Assembly: GCF_000317475.1 (NCBI RefSeq)
Contig: NC_019731.1
Coordinates: 62,001-126,000, forward strand
Origin: Oscillatoria nigro-viridis PCC 7112
GTDB taxonomy: Bacteria > Cyanobacteriota > Cyanobacteriia > Cyanobacteriales > Microcoleaceae
Reading direction: 5' to 3'
Length of the DNA: 64,000 nucleotides
Each line of letters starts with the position of its first letter. The stretch's first letter is position 1. A program made the position numbers and the translations under genes. Below are positions 45,501-53,548 of the stretch, one piece after another. A model generated the notes under the pieces. It was not told the DNA's origin and ran no database searches. It was given only the letters and a program-made list of their open reading frames with translations.

Positions 45501-48500
45501 CAGCGACTGTAAATGTACCGACATTATTCCCCGCAGACCCCTTCGCACCTCCAGTGCTTCAATCCGCTGAATTTAAGTTGGAAAATGGCGACCCAACCGT
45601 CGTCCTGACAGGCAGCAATTTCCTGAATAACTCCAATGATTTGGGCGGTGAATTTGAGGATTTAACTGTCAGCTTCCGCGTCGGCGACAAAACTTATCCC
45701 GCCATTTTGATGCCGGAGAAAAACACCGATTTAGGAGAAAATCGCTACAAAATTGCTGTCAAAATTCCGATTACCGTACCCGTCGGCGAATCCAGTATTG
45801 TAGTGTCGAGAAAGCAGAAAAAGCGCTTCGGACTGGGCGTTGGAGATTACGAAATTGTCGAACTAGAAAGTGAAGAAAATATCCGCCTCGCTCCTACCTG
45901 CGTTGAATTGGCGCTGGTTACCGAACGCACGGGCGACAAAATCAACGTTATTAATCTCAAAGACCCTTTATCAACTGTTGAAACCCAGACCAGCGATAAA
46001 TTGGCGGTTGCTATTAACATTCCTGTGGGTAATCCCAATATCCCATCAGACCGACCGGAGTCGATCGCGCCTACCAACAATGCTACCCGCGGCTACGTGA
46101 CTCTGCGCGACACCGGCCGCGTGTCTGTGGTGGATTTGATAGCCCTGCGAGAGATAGACACTACTCCTGAAACGGCGACTGTAGATGCGATTAGCTTGCC
46201 CTCTGGAGCCAGACCGCAAGCTATTGTTATCGACCCCAAAGACAATTATGCTTACATTGCCGACCAAAATCGCCCCAACATCTACGTTCTCGACATCAAT
46301 CCGAATTCGGCAACTTATCATACCGTTGTTCAGACAGTTAACGTCTCATCGCCGCTGGGATTGAGCCAGTTGGCTATCAGCAGCGACGGGCGGCGACTGT
46401 TTGCCACAGGTTCCGACAATAACGAACAAACACCTAACCGCCGCATTTACGCTGTCAACATTGACCCCGCCGACAAACCGAAGGCTGAGGGTTCTAACGA
46501 TCGCAAGTGGCAGCAGCAGATTGGAGTAATTCCCACCGCATCAGAGACAGAGGGCATAGCTGCTACTCCCGACCCCAAGAAAATGGTGTTCACCAACGGA
46601 TTTGCTAGTGTCCTCACCATAAGTAATGGGGAGCAGATCAAGCTTCAGAATGACGGCCAGGGCTTTGGGGTACTCGAAATTGAGTCTGATGACCCCCTCA
46701 ACTTTAGTGCTAAAGTCAGCTACGCTCCTCTGTCGCTGGGCCTAGCTAATGACTATTTTGATGTCAACGAGGCAGTGGCTGTAACAGTAACGCCAGACGG
46801 GAAATATGCGTTTGTTGCCGGCCGCAACTCTAGGGCAAATATAGGTACGCGCGAGGGTGGAAATATAGGCATTATCAAAGACCCGCTGGGACCCAATCCT
46901 CAATTGGTGGCTGCGACTCGACCGATTCCCGACAGCTTAACTAACAACCTAGCGCTTTCGAGCGACGGCAAATATTTGATTGCTTCCTATCCCACCACAA
47001 ATTTGGGAGGAAGTTCCTACGTTTTCGATGTTCAGGAAATGATTAAGGCTATAGAGAATCCCGGCAATTACAAGCTTGACGCACGAGACAGGGGAGTGGG
47101 TACCGTTGGTTTCGCGACTGACACTGAGCGAAATGCGACCCAAGCCGACTTCGCCCGCGTGCCCATTGACGATATCAACCCTCTTGTCAGTATTGCGGCC
47201 GACTACGAAATTACGGGGGGAAATTGGATTAATAACTTTGAGTTTAGCGTCCCGGATGGCACGAAACGCGCTCCCATTGGTATCGGCGGAAATCCTAAAG
47301 GTTTGGCAATCGCGAGTACAAAAAATTGGCTGGAATTAGAGGGGCCGATTGGTACTAGCGAAAGTGACACCAATCCTCTAACTCCTACTTTTGAGTGGGA
47401 TTTGAAGGGTGACGGTGAAGAATGCGGTCTTCCTGGTTTTAATCCTGATACTGATGTCGAGGAGGTCAATCTTTATGTAAGCGTTTTTCCGCAAGGGAAG
47501 GGCTTGTTGCCCGATGATAGGTGGGATGGGTTAAATTCGGCTGGCGACCAAGATTACAATCCGAATCGGGTTCTGACTGCTCAATGGAACAATGGTATCT
47601 GGACTTGGGATGGCGGCACTAAAGCTGGTTCTTCTGAGGAGTTTACTCTTTCTAATGACCGAATGTTGACGGCGGGTCAGGAATATCATTGGGCTGTGGA
47701 AGCTGTGACGAATGGAGGGGAAAGAAAAGTTGTTACCAATCAGTTTAAAACTTTACTGCCGGCTCCGATGACTGGTAGCAATACTTTCAGTAGCGTTACG
47801 GTATTAACGCGGGGCTTAGAATCTCAACCTAATTTGATAGATCGCCAATTCGAGCAGATGGCTTCTCACCTGACTAAAGAAAATGGTTTGGTCATGCGTT
47901 ACGATCACGCCACTAACAAATGGGGATGGCTCAATTTTGATGGCTCCACAACCTTCTCCCCTCCAAGTCACAAATTGGGCGCACCACTGGTACTAATCCC
48001 TGGGTGGGAACAGTCGCCAGAAGCAACCGCATTTAACTCTGGCTTTACTGAGGCAGCCGCAGATGCCTTTTTTGCTTCACTGGTAGCTTTAAATCAAAAT
48101 TTGGTAAACACCCTTTTCAATTCACCTATGCACTTTATGGGGTTTGGTCAGGGTGCAGCGATCAACAATGAAATTGTCCAGCGTTTGGGGAGTTATTTTC
48201 CCTTCGGTGGTGGTACTAGCCTTGTAAACCGCGACCTCCAGATGACAACGATCGATCCTCATGCTTTCGACCCAAATGAGTCGGTAACCTCCTTAAACAG
48301 CTTCCGCGATCCAGAAGTGCGAATCTGGGAAAATGTTACCTATGCCGATAACTATTATCAAGACGTTCCCGCTGTAGATACACAGGCAATTAATACCCCT
48401 GCTGGTCGGCGAATTGCGGAGGCGGATTGGAACGTACACCTTGGTGGTTCTGATGGCTTGAGCCGGATTGGATTTACTGAAAATAGCACGGATGGAAGGC

Positions 48501-49927
48501 CTCACCAAGCTCTAACTTGGTATGCAGGAACAGCTAACCTTAGCGGAAGTCAACTCCCCTCAAGGAATGGAGAGAGGATTTACCGTCGGCTTGGAGATCT
48601 GGAACTAGATAGTTCAGGCAATCCAACTACACCTACGTGGTACACACCCGACCATACTGATGCTAATTTTACTCACGGCGAACAGCAAGCTCCTTGGGAA
48701 GGTATCGGTACTGGCTGGTTTTACTCGGTACTGGGTGGTGGCTCTCAATTACGCCCCTATGATGCTAACGTAAGTAACCGTGTCCCCGTAACTGAGGACA
48801 ATACCTACACAGACGAAATTATAGGTAACAAGATGCGAGGTGACTATGCAGTTCCCACCCTTTTCAATGGTAATTTTGACGCCAGCAAACGTTTTACAGC
48901 TCAGAGTGTTCCAGGCTGGTCTTTTTACAACTCTTTAAGTGTATCCGACAATCCTAATGTGTCGCAAAGACATCTGCATGAACGGGATGAGATTGATACC
49001 TTTTTAACTGAAGAGCAAAGAATATTAAACCCGGGTTTGGCGGGAAAAAACTATACCTTGAAGATGGGAGGAACCGATGGACCTAAAGAAATAATTCATA
49101 ATCTATTTCTTGTCCCCGATCAAAACAGCTTACACGATAGTTTGAAATTCGACCTGCACGTACCTGAAGACCAACTCGGTGCGGGAAGAAAAATTACGGT
49201 TTCTCTGAGAGCAGACGTAGCTGGTTACGAACAGTTTACGTCAATAGGAACTATCGATTTAGAGCGAGTATCTGGAATAAATAGCTCTGGTCCAGAGCTC
49301 GACAGCAATATTCGCAAGATCGGTTATGGTACTGAAGGCTTGGAAACTTTCTACCTAAATCTCCCGGAAGAACTGCGCGGTAAGGCAGCTTTACTCAAGT
49401 TTGAAATCAATGACGGCACTGTTTACCTTGACGATATTTCTTTTGGCAAGAAGTGGGAACCTTCTATGACTCTGGCTGAGGCTGAAGAATATACAAAAAA
49501 TAGCTACTACAGCGGACGCACGCTCTATCATGGAACTAGCCCAGCGGGTGCTAGTAGTATTACGAATATTGGTGTAAATCCTGGTAGGTTCACAAGAGGT
49601 TTCTTCGGAGAAGGTTTTTATTTGACAAATCTGGAGGAGAGGGCTAAGGATTTTAGCAGTGATGAGAATGGCAATCCAACGCAGGGTCCGATATTAAAGA
49701 TTATGCTGAACGTAAAAAACCCCAAAGTTTATCAGGATTTAACTGAATTTGATGAGCGGGTAGCTAATTACGGTCAGGAAACTGGTCTACAAGAACCAGA
49801 GCGGACGGTTAGATATGTAGAGGATCTCAAATCTCAGGGGTATGATGCGATCGCGACTAGAAGCCCAGAAATGATGCTATACTATATAGTTTTTGACCCC
49901 AAACAAGTAGTTGTTGTTGAGGAGTAA
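42524..49927 (+). CDS. Giant multidomain protein with ADP-ribosyltransferase-like C-terminal tip
   Basis: 2467 residues. Domains in order: S/T-rich linker (1-235); DUF4114 (about 240-425, with LEDMSPPNSDRDYNDLIF); a cadherin/Ig-like domain (457-550); Big-type Ig domains (555-735); a ZU5-like domain (740-880, VMVPPGALAENTAISL); a hydrophobic stretch (930-965); a YncE-like beta-propeller (1120-1500); an Fn3-like domain; a hydrolase-like domain (1810-1900) whose nucleophile elbow reads GFGQGA, lacking the usual Ser; the repeated pre-tip region; and the tip (2320-2467). The tip shows LYHGTS, GFFGEGFYLTN and YYIVFDPKQV, as in PARP/ART-like ADP-ribosyltransferases. It is a polymorphic-toxin-like carrier; the exact target is unknown. 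Confidence 0.75.
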   Translation: MVLDIPVAQITGELETEQLPTKNESIIAVPEADDTVEHNIPVAEITAELETEQFPTKTDSLAPAEFTAGTIKLDITVAFIAKLETDQTPAITVNSLESDSLFSNSNQHIQTDNNSIPALFSTPSETAAVTTQITEAEVETTVAPSTLKSPPEPTSNNYNSNSNPIETVAVLPADSDTEIAPESAEITSGLLASVTEKSALFSDNIADTQPNSTQSTGNFQTNTNPPRNLSITTTANLPIPGTFLVDNQGKVRFDYVFDGGGYEGELGIFSLAGMSAFIPGTPEFIAEASRRVLSNSTDGHIVISDATEGAKFTGAMPFEGDWDSGEYQGIKTFNMTPGDTFAVMLVPNGTVQSSLESSYSGNWFPENRPLFSIATANPNDTAHLLQIADITGTGNTFALEDMSPPNSDRDYNDLIFKISGATGNAPLLDTVINPDREWRNTTLGQQLLAEANPPNSDNNPPVVSPTSARTYTELETTISLENLATDAEGDPLTISVQGPVNGTVIFNPLTNKASFKPATGFSGIASFDFLASDAFGSSTPARVTVNVSDVPLLNLDFVKRNPSLNAGENTELIVLGDFADQKGVVLPDSYLTYTSFNPEVAPIDPTGKVTGLVNGTSILSASRNNLQAVTAVRVGKLPAPTNDAEFNGALAEINGLNVYPKAVTMTAGMGRALLVGIENIIQSPDLKFGSVGTRYFPGNSNLLQVNSDGIITALEEGVTNVTVIHGAAEQVVPVRVSLLAAAGTILGVNGGAVSGSDGSIVMVPPGALAENTAISLTSLSSNALSLQLPDGLQFAGGFNLDLGDESLKLPAQLAIPAPAGLSPGTEILFMRKGSLPDANNIENPTWLIQESGVVDANGIIRTNSPPFPGVLASGEYAMFAWPTALESGVSTLTVGELTELGISQAGKGSLATIARAINLATNFGVQSSFLAASVGLIGIAAVGAQFAATILLLGYLAKYLQSGLKVIAIPQVGLPVVTDAGVELDPEGIPSVTATVNVPTLFPADPFAPPVLQSAEFKLENGDPTVVLTGSNFLNNSNDLGGEFEDLTVSFRVGDKTYPAILMPEKNTDLGENRYKIAVKIPITVPVGESSIVVSRKQKKRFGLGVGDYEIVELESEENIRLAPTCVELALVTERTGDKINVINLKDPLSTVETQTSDKLAVAINIPVGNPNIPSDRPESIAPTNNATRGYVTLRDTGRVSVVDLIALREIDTTPETATVDAISLPSGARPQAIVIDPKDNYAYIADQNRPNIYVLDINPNSATYHTVVQTVNVSSPLGLSQLAISSDGRRLFATGSDNNEQTPNRRIYAVNIDPADKPKAEGSNDRKWQQQIGVIPTASETEGIAATPDPKKMVFTNGFASVLTISNGEQIKLQNDGQGFGVLEIESDDPLNFSAKVSYAPLSLGLANDYFDVNEAVAVTVTPDGKYAFVAGRNSRANIGTREGGNIGIIKDPLGPNPQLVAATRPIPDSLTNNLALSSDGKYLIASYPTTNLGGSSYVFDVQEMIKAIENPGNYKLDARDRGVGTVGFATDTERNATQADFARVPIDDINPLVSIAADYEITGGNWINNFEFSVPDGTKRAPIGIGGNPKGLAIASTKNWLELEGPIGTSESDTNPLTPTFEWDLKGDGEECGLPGFNPDTDVEEVNLYVSVFPQGKGLLPDDRWDGLNSAGDQDYNPNRVLTAQWNNGIWTWDGGTKAGSSEEFTLSNDRMLTAGQEYHWAVEAVTNGGERKVVTNQFKTLLPAPMTGSNTFSSVTVLTRGLESQPNLIDRQFEQMASHLTKENGLVMRYDHATNKWGWLNFDGSTTFSPPSHKLGAPLVLIPGWEQSPEATAFNSGFTEAAADAFFASLVALNQNLVNTLFNSPMHFMGFGQGAAINNEIVQRLGSYFPFGGGTSLVNRDLQMTTIDPHAFDPNESVTSLNSFRDPEVRIWENVTYADNYYQDVPAVDTQAINTPAGRRIAEADWNVHLGGSDGLSRIGFTENSTDGRPHQALTWYAGTANLSGSQLPSRNGERIYRRLGDLELDSSGNPTTPTWYTPDHTDANFTHGEQQAPWEGIGTGWFYSVLGGGSQLRPYDANVSNRVPVTEDNTYTDEIIGNKMRGDYAVPTLFNGNFDASKRFTAQSVPGWSFYNSLSVSDNPNVSQRHLHERDEIDTFLTEEQRILNPGLAGKNYTLKMGGTDGPKEIIHNLFLVPDQNSLHDSLKFDLHVPEDQLGAGRKITVSLRADVAGYEQFTSIGTIDLERVSGINSSGPELDSNIRKIGYGTEGLETFYLNLPEELRGKAALLKFEINDGTVYLDDISFGKKWEPSMTLAEAEEYTKNSYYSGRTLYHGTSPAGASSITNIGVNPGRFTRGFFGEGFYLTNLEERAKDFSSDENGNPTQGPILKIMLNVKNPKVYQDLTEFDERVANYGQETGLQEPERTVRYVEDLKSQGYDAIATRSPEMMLYYIVFDPKQVVVVEE

Positions 49928-49931
49928 TCAA

Positions 49932-50117
49932 ATGGCTGAATATGCAGGATGCCGTGGCTGCCGTCACTATCTTCGCGTGTATATAAACGGTATTCCAACT
50001 TGTCGCGCCTTTCCTGAAGGAATTCCACCAATTATTATCGTCGGAAAAGAACATACAAAACCTTTACCCGACCAAGACAATACAATTGTTTATGAACCAG
50101 CCGAAGCAGCCAAGTAG
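49932..50117 (+). CDS. Small Cys-rich protein, probable immunity protein for the ART-like tip
   Basis: 61 residues from ATG 49932, five bases after the giant gene's stop, with GAGGAG just upstream. CRGCRHYLRVYINGIPTCRA has a CxxC...C set that could bind a metal ion. The rest, FPEGIPPIIIVGKEH then KPLPDQDNTIVYEP, follows a pattern I know from small proteins placed behind many toxins and other genes ('AFPxGIPxxIxxGxxxHxxPxxGDxGixFE'). Its position directly behind the tip, on the same strand, is what an immunity gene should have. The role is inferred. Confidence 0.65.
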   Translation: MAEYAGCRGCRHYLRVYINGIPTCRAFPEGIPPIIIVGKEHTKPLPDQDNTIVYEPAEAAK

Positions 50118-50132
50118 GCAGTACCCCAAGAC

Positions 50133-50210
50133 CAACTCAGTGCGGGAAGAAAATTTACGGTTTCTCTGCGAGCAGACGTAGCTGGTTACAAACAGTAAAA
50201 ACCCAAAGTT
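50133..50210 (+). pseudogene. Vestigial piece of the giant gene's pre-tip region
   Basis: The stretch AGACCAACTCAGTGCGGGAA to GACGTAGCTGGTTACAAACA repeats 49,170-49,240 with few changes. It is joined to AAACCCAAAGTTTATTGGG, a piece of the tip near 49,718-49,736. This is a deletion scar of an earlier full cassette. Confidence 0.75.
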
Positions 50211-50212
50211 TA

Positions 50213-52510
50213 TTGGGTACGTTTTTACCTAATGCTGGAGGTACGAGTCTGGCAAATCGCGACCTTCAGATGACGACTATTGACCCTTACGATTACGATG
50301 ATAATTCTTTTTCTGGACCTTTCCTTAATATTCAAGATCCGGAAATTAAGGTTTGGAATAATGTCACTTATGCTGACAATTACTACCAAACTAATGGTAT
50401 TGGGAATACAATTAACGGGCGGGAACTTTCGGGAACGAACTGGAAATCTGATTGGAATGTTTCACTCAATAATCTGGCTGGTTTTACGCCGGATGATGGG
50501 GAAGGTGCTTCCCATCGGGCTGCTTTGGCTTGGTATGCGGGGACTGCTAATCTCAATGAAAGTCAGTTTCCTTCGGAGAATGGCGAAACAATTTACCGTC
50601 GCTTGGGTGATTTGGAGCAAAATAATATTGCTGATGTTACTAAGACTTGGTACACTCCTGAGCACACTAATGCTAGTTTTACTCAGGGCGATACTAAAGC
50701 TCCTTGGGAAGGAATTGGTACGGGTTGGTTCGACTCTGTTTTGGGGGGAGGTTCTCAATTACGGCCTTATTTTGATGGTGGGAAGAAGACTAAAAATGAG
50801 TTGGGTGACTTTGAGGATTATTTGAAGAAGAATCGGGTTTCGGTTTACGAGGATAATACCTACACAGATAGGATGCGGGGTGATTATGCAGTTCCTACTT
50901 TGTTTAATGGGAATTTTGATGCTGTAGCTGGCAGAAAAAGCGCTCAAACTATCCCAGGTTGGTCTTTATTTAATGGTTCATCTGAAGATGTTTTACAATC
51001 CCACTTAGTAGATTGGTATACCATCGGAGAGGAAGTTGCAAAGAATAGAGCCAACACACCCGGCTTAAAAGACTTAATAGGTAGCGGTTACTTAGATGCC
51101 ATAAGCTACGATGTAGCTCGACCTAATTTTGCCCTGAGAATGGGAGTAGGTGGGACAAAGAAAATCGTACATAACTACTTTGTGATGCCAGAATGGGGAG
51201 ATTTGCGATTTAACCTCCACGCGCCGTTTCAGAACCGTGGTGGAAAACTTAAGGTCTGGCTGGAAACTACACCAAAGACAGACTCGCAAGGGCAACCAAT
51301 TATTGGTACTGGCAGTCACCTTCTCAAAGAGATAAATCTCTCAGCAGATCCAGAAAATAAACTAGAGACATATGCAAGCGATATTGACAAAATTGGTTTT
51401 GGCAGAGGAGGGTTTGAAACTTTCCATGTAGATAGCAGTAAGCTAGATCAGTTTCGAGGTCAGAGCGCTAAATTGAGGTTTGAAGTTGAGGGAGATACCA
51501 GAGTTTATTTAGATGATGTTTTCTTTAAGAGTAGTCACCTTGAATTTGGCAATCCATCAGAAGCTAGGTACAGTCCTGAAGAACCAAACAATAATCCCTA
51601 TCGCGAAAACTTGTTACTGGAAAAACCGCAGTACACAGCATCTTACAATCGCACGACAAAAACTCCCAACTGGGTAAGCTGGCAGGTAAATAAATCATGG
51701 ATTGGCGGACAACGCCAAGCTGACGATTTCATCGCCGATCCTACATTACCTAATGGCTGGCCTCAAATTAGTGGTAGCAATTATGAAAATAATAACGGGT
51801 TAAGTCTGGGATTTAACAAAGGACATATAATCCCTTCAGGAGATCGGACAAGATATCCCAAAGACAACATAGCCACTTTTTTAGGAACCAACTTAATCCC
51901 GCAAAACGCTGACAATAATCTGTTTTTTAGCGCTCCTAATAATCCCGCCGAAGCCTCTGCATGGTACAATATAGAACAGTTAGTAACAGGTTTAGCTGAA
52001 AGTAGTAAACAAGTTTACGTTGTTGCGGGTACCTATGGCACAAATTGGGAACCACAGAAAAAGAGTAACGCTCTCCCCAACGATTCTAGGTATCAAGGGC
52101 TTACCAATTCTGAGGCTTTTCGGCAACAAGGAATTAACATTCCTACCTGGACATGGAAAAAAAATCTAGTTTTAGAGCATCCTAGCCAAGGGGTGCCTGA
52201 TGTTAATCGCAATACCAAAATTTACACATTTCTTACACCTAACAGAGCCGAACCATCAGCGCTAGACTGGGCTAATGCTGGGGAGCAAGGAATAGTCCAC
52301 CCGTTTTATGAAATTGGAGAGCGGTTGCAATTAAATCGAGTTTTATCTCCCATTAAAAATGTGACTGAATGGCGAGACCCCAACACTTGGTTAGTTAGTC
52401 TTGAAGAACTGGAAAACTTGCTTAAAGGTAAAAATATTAAGCTGTTTTCAAATATTCCTGGAGATATTCGAGATTCTCTCAAGCAAAATATAAACTTGCC
52501 ACGTCCATGA
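50213..52510 (+). CDS. Orphan tip cassette 1: pre-tip region plus NucA-type DNA/RNA nuclease
   Basis: 765 residues from TTG 50213 (the first ATG is at 50271). Residues 1-330 repeat the pre-tip region of the giant protein (GGTSLANRDLQMTTIDP, NVTYADNYYQ, WEGIGTGWFDSVLGGGSQL), and a second shared part ends with FGRGGFETFHVD and RVYLDDVFFKSS (about 395-445). The tip (about 465-765) is a DNA/RNA non-specific nuclease: ASYNRTTKTPNWVSWQVNKS, then FNKGHIIPSGDR (about 533-544, the DRGH-type site with the catalytic His) and FLGTNLIPQNADNN with the metal-binding Asn. No good ribosome-binding site or signal is present, so it looks like a silent donor cassette. It is followed, convergently, by a pentapeptide gene. 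Confidence 0.8.
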   Translation: MGTFLPNAGGTSLANRDLQMTTIDPYDYDDNSFSGPFLNIQDPEIKVWNNVTYADNYYQTNGIGNTINGRELSGTNWKSDWNVSLNNLAGFTPDDGEGASHRAALAWYAGTANLNESQFPSENGETIYRRLGDLEQNNIADVTKTWYTPEHTNASFTQGDTKAPWEGIGTGWFDSVLGGGSQLRPYFDGGKKTKNELGDFEDYLKKNRVSVYEDNTYTDRMRGDYAVPTLFNGNFDAVAGRKSAQTIPGWSLFNGSSEDVLQSHLVDWYTIGEEVAKNRANTPGLKDLIGSGYLDAISYDVARPNFALRMGVGGTKKIVHNYFVMPEWGDLRFNLHAPFQNRGGKLKVWLETTPKTDSQGQPIIGTGSHLLKEINLSADPENKLETYASDIDKIGFGRGGFETFHVDSSKLDQFRGQSAKLRFEVEGDTRVYLDDVFFKSSHLEFGNPSEARYSPEEPNNNPYRENLLLEKPQYTASYNRTTKTPNWVSWQVNKSWIGGQRQADDFIADPTLPNGWPQISGSNYENNNGLSLGFNKGHIIPSGDRTRYPKDNIATFLGTNLIPQNADNNLFFSAPNNPAEASAWYNIEQLVTGLAESSKQVYVVAGTYGTNWEPQKKSNALPNDSRYQGLTNSEAFRQQGINIPTWTWKKNLVLEHPSQGVPDVNRNTKIYTFLTPNRAEPSALDWANAGEQGIVHPFYEIGERLQLNRVLSPIKNVTEWRDPNTWLVSLEELENLLKGKNIKLFSNIPGDIRDSLKQNINLPRP
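50456..50755 (+). repeat. 300-bp near-identical segment, copy 1 (orphan cassette 1)
   Basis: Matches 53,627-53,926 with one mismatch that I could find (G/A at 50743). It encodes NVSLNNLAGFTPDDGEGASH and following residues in both cassettes. Confidence 0.9.
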
Positions 52511-52543
52511 TTTATAGAAATCAAATTGATGGCAAATAGAACC

Positions 52544-53506
52544 CTACCTTTTCCAATTAGAAGCATATTCACTAGGACCAATGATAACTTCTCCGTTGGG
52601 CAAGGTAGTGTTACGAAAGAATGCAGATTCCGTGAACAGAAGCTCAGCCCCACTCAGGTTAGCTTCTGTAAAATCTACACCATACATTTCTGCATATAAG
52701 TTGGCATCTTTCAAATTGGTATAGCTTAAATTTGCTCCTCTCAAGTTAGCAATACACAGATTAGCACCGCTCAAATTTGCCCCCCTAAAATTAACTCTCT
52801 TCAAGCAGGACTCTTGAAAATTGACACCGCTTAAGTTAGCATTAGCAAAGTGGGCACTCGGCATAATAATGTTAGGCAAATCCACACCTCTAAGATCGGC
52901 CCGATACAAGACTATGCCCTCAAACCTTCTTTCTCCAGCAGCGTAGCGCCGTAGCAATTCTTGAGTTTCAAGAACTCTAACTGGATCGCTTTTATAGCTG
53001 CCATCCGGCATAATAGTATGACAAAACAACGCAGATTCTGTATCAATATTCTGCCATTGAGCCGAGACAAAATTGGTGCCAGTTAGGTTCGTCTCAGCCA
53101 GGCTAACATTGTTTAAGTTAGTATTCTCCAAATTAGCACCGCTCAGGTCAGCATACTTCAATTGAGCATTAGTCAGATTAGCCTTGCTAAAATTTGCCTC
53201 CACTAAGCAAGTGCTCCTCAAATTAGCATTTTCTAGATTAGTGTCACTTAAATTAGCACCGCTCAGGTCGCACCCCTGGAAAATACTTGAGTGCAAATCA
53301 GAGCCACTTAAATCGATATCGATCAGGTATTCACCTTGGACAACAATTCCTTCTAAATTCATTCCAGAAAAGTCTCTCCATCCATCTTTGTACAAATTGA
53401 CAACCTCCGGACCTTCCATCTCTGGGTGATGTTCGTAGAGGGATAGAAGCGGCATAAATTTTTCGGTTTCTTCTTCCCCTTCGAGATATTCTTCGCTATT
53501 CATCAC
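52544..53506 (-). CDS. Pentapeptide-repeat protein A, candidate immunity to nuclease cassette 1
   Basis: 320 residues (start GTG 53506 or ATG 53503). Two blocks of pentapeptide repeats A(D/N)LXX lie at about 60-155 (GANLSDTNLENANLRSTCLV) and 205-285 (GANLSGANLCIANLRGANLS), separated by FCHTIMPDGSYKSDP and RYAAGERRFEGIVL. The end has FFRNTTLPNGEVIIGPSEY. Pentapeptide proteins form a right-handed beta-helix; some (MfpA, Qnr) mimic DNA. The gene converges on the nuclease cassette with 33 bp between them. It shares all interspersed motifs with the pentapeptide gene behind cassette 2. The fold is certain, the immunity role is inference. Confidence 0.75.
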   Translation of the reverse strand: MMNSEEYLEGEEETEKFMPLLSLYEHHPEMEGPEVVNLYKDGWRDFSGMNLEGIVVQGEYLIDIDLSGSDLHSSIFQGCDLSGANLSDTNLENANLRSTCLVEANFSKANLTNAQLKYADLSGANLENTNLNNVSLAETNLTGTNFVSAQWQNIDTESALFCHTIMPDGSYKSDPVRVLETQELLRRYAAGERRFEGIVLYRADLRGVDLPNIIMPSAHFANANLSGVNFQESCLKRVNFRGANLSGANLCIANLRGANLSYTNLKDANLYAEMYGVDFTEANLSGAELLFTESAFFRNTTLPNGEVIIGPSEYASNWKR

Positions 53507-53548
53507 TTTTTTTAAGATAAAATATTTACATATTAATAATAGCAGAGC

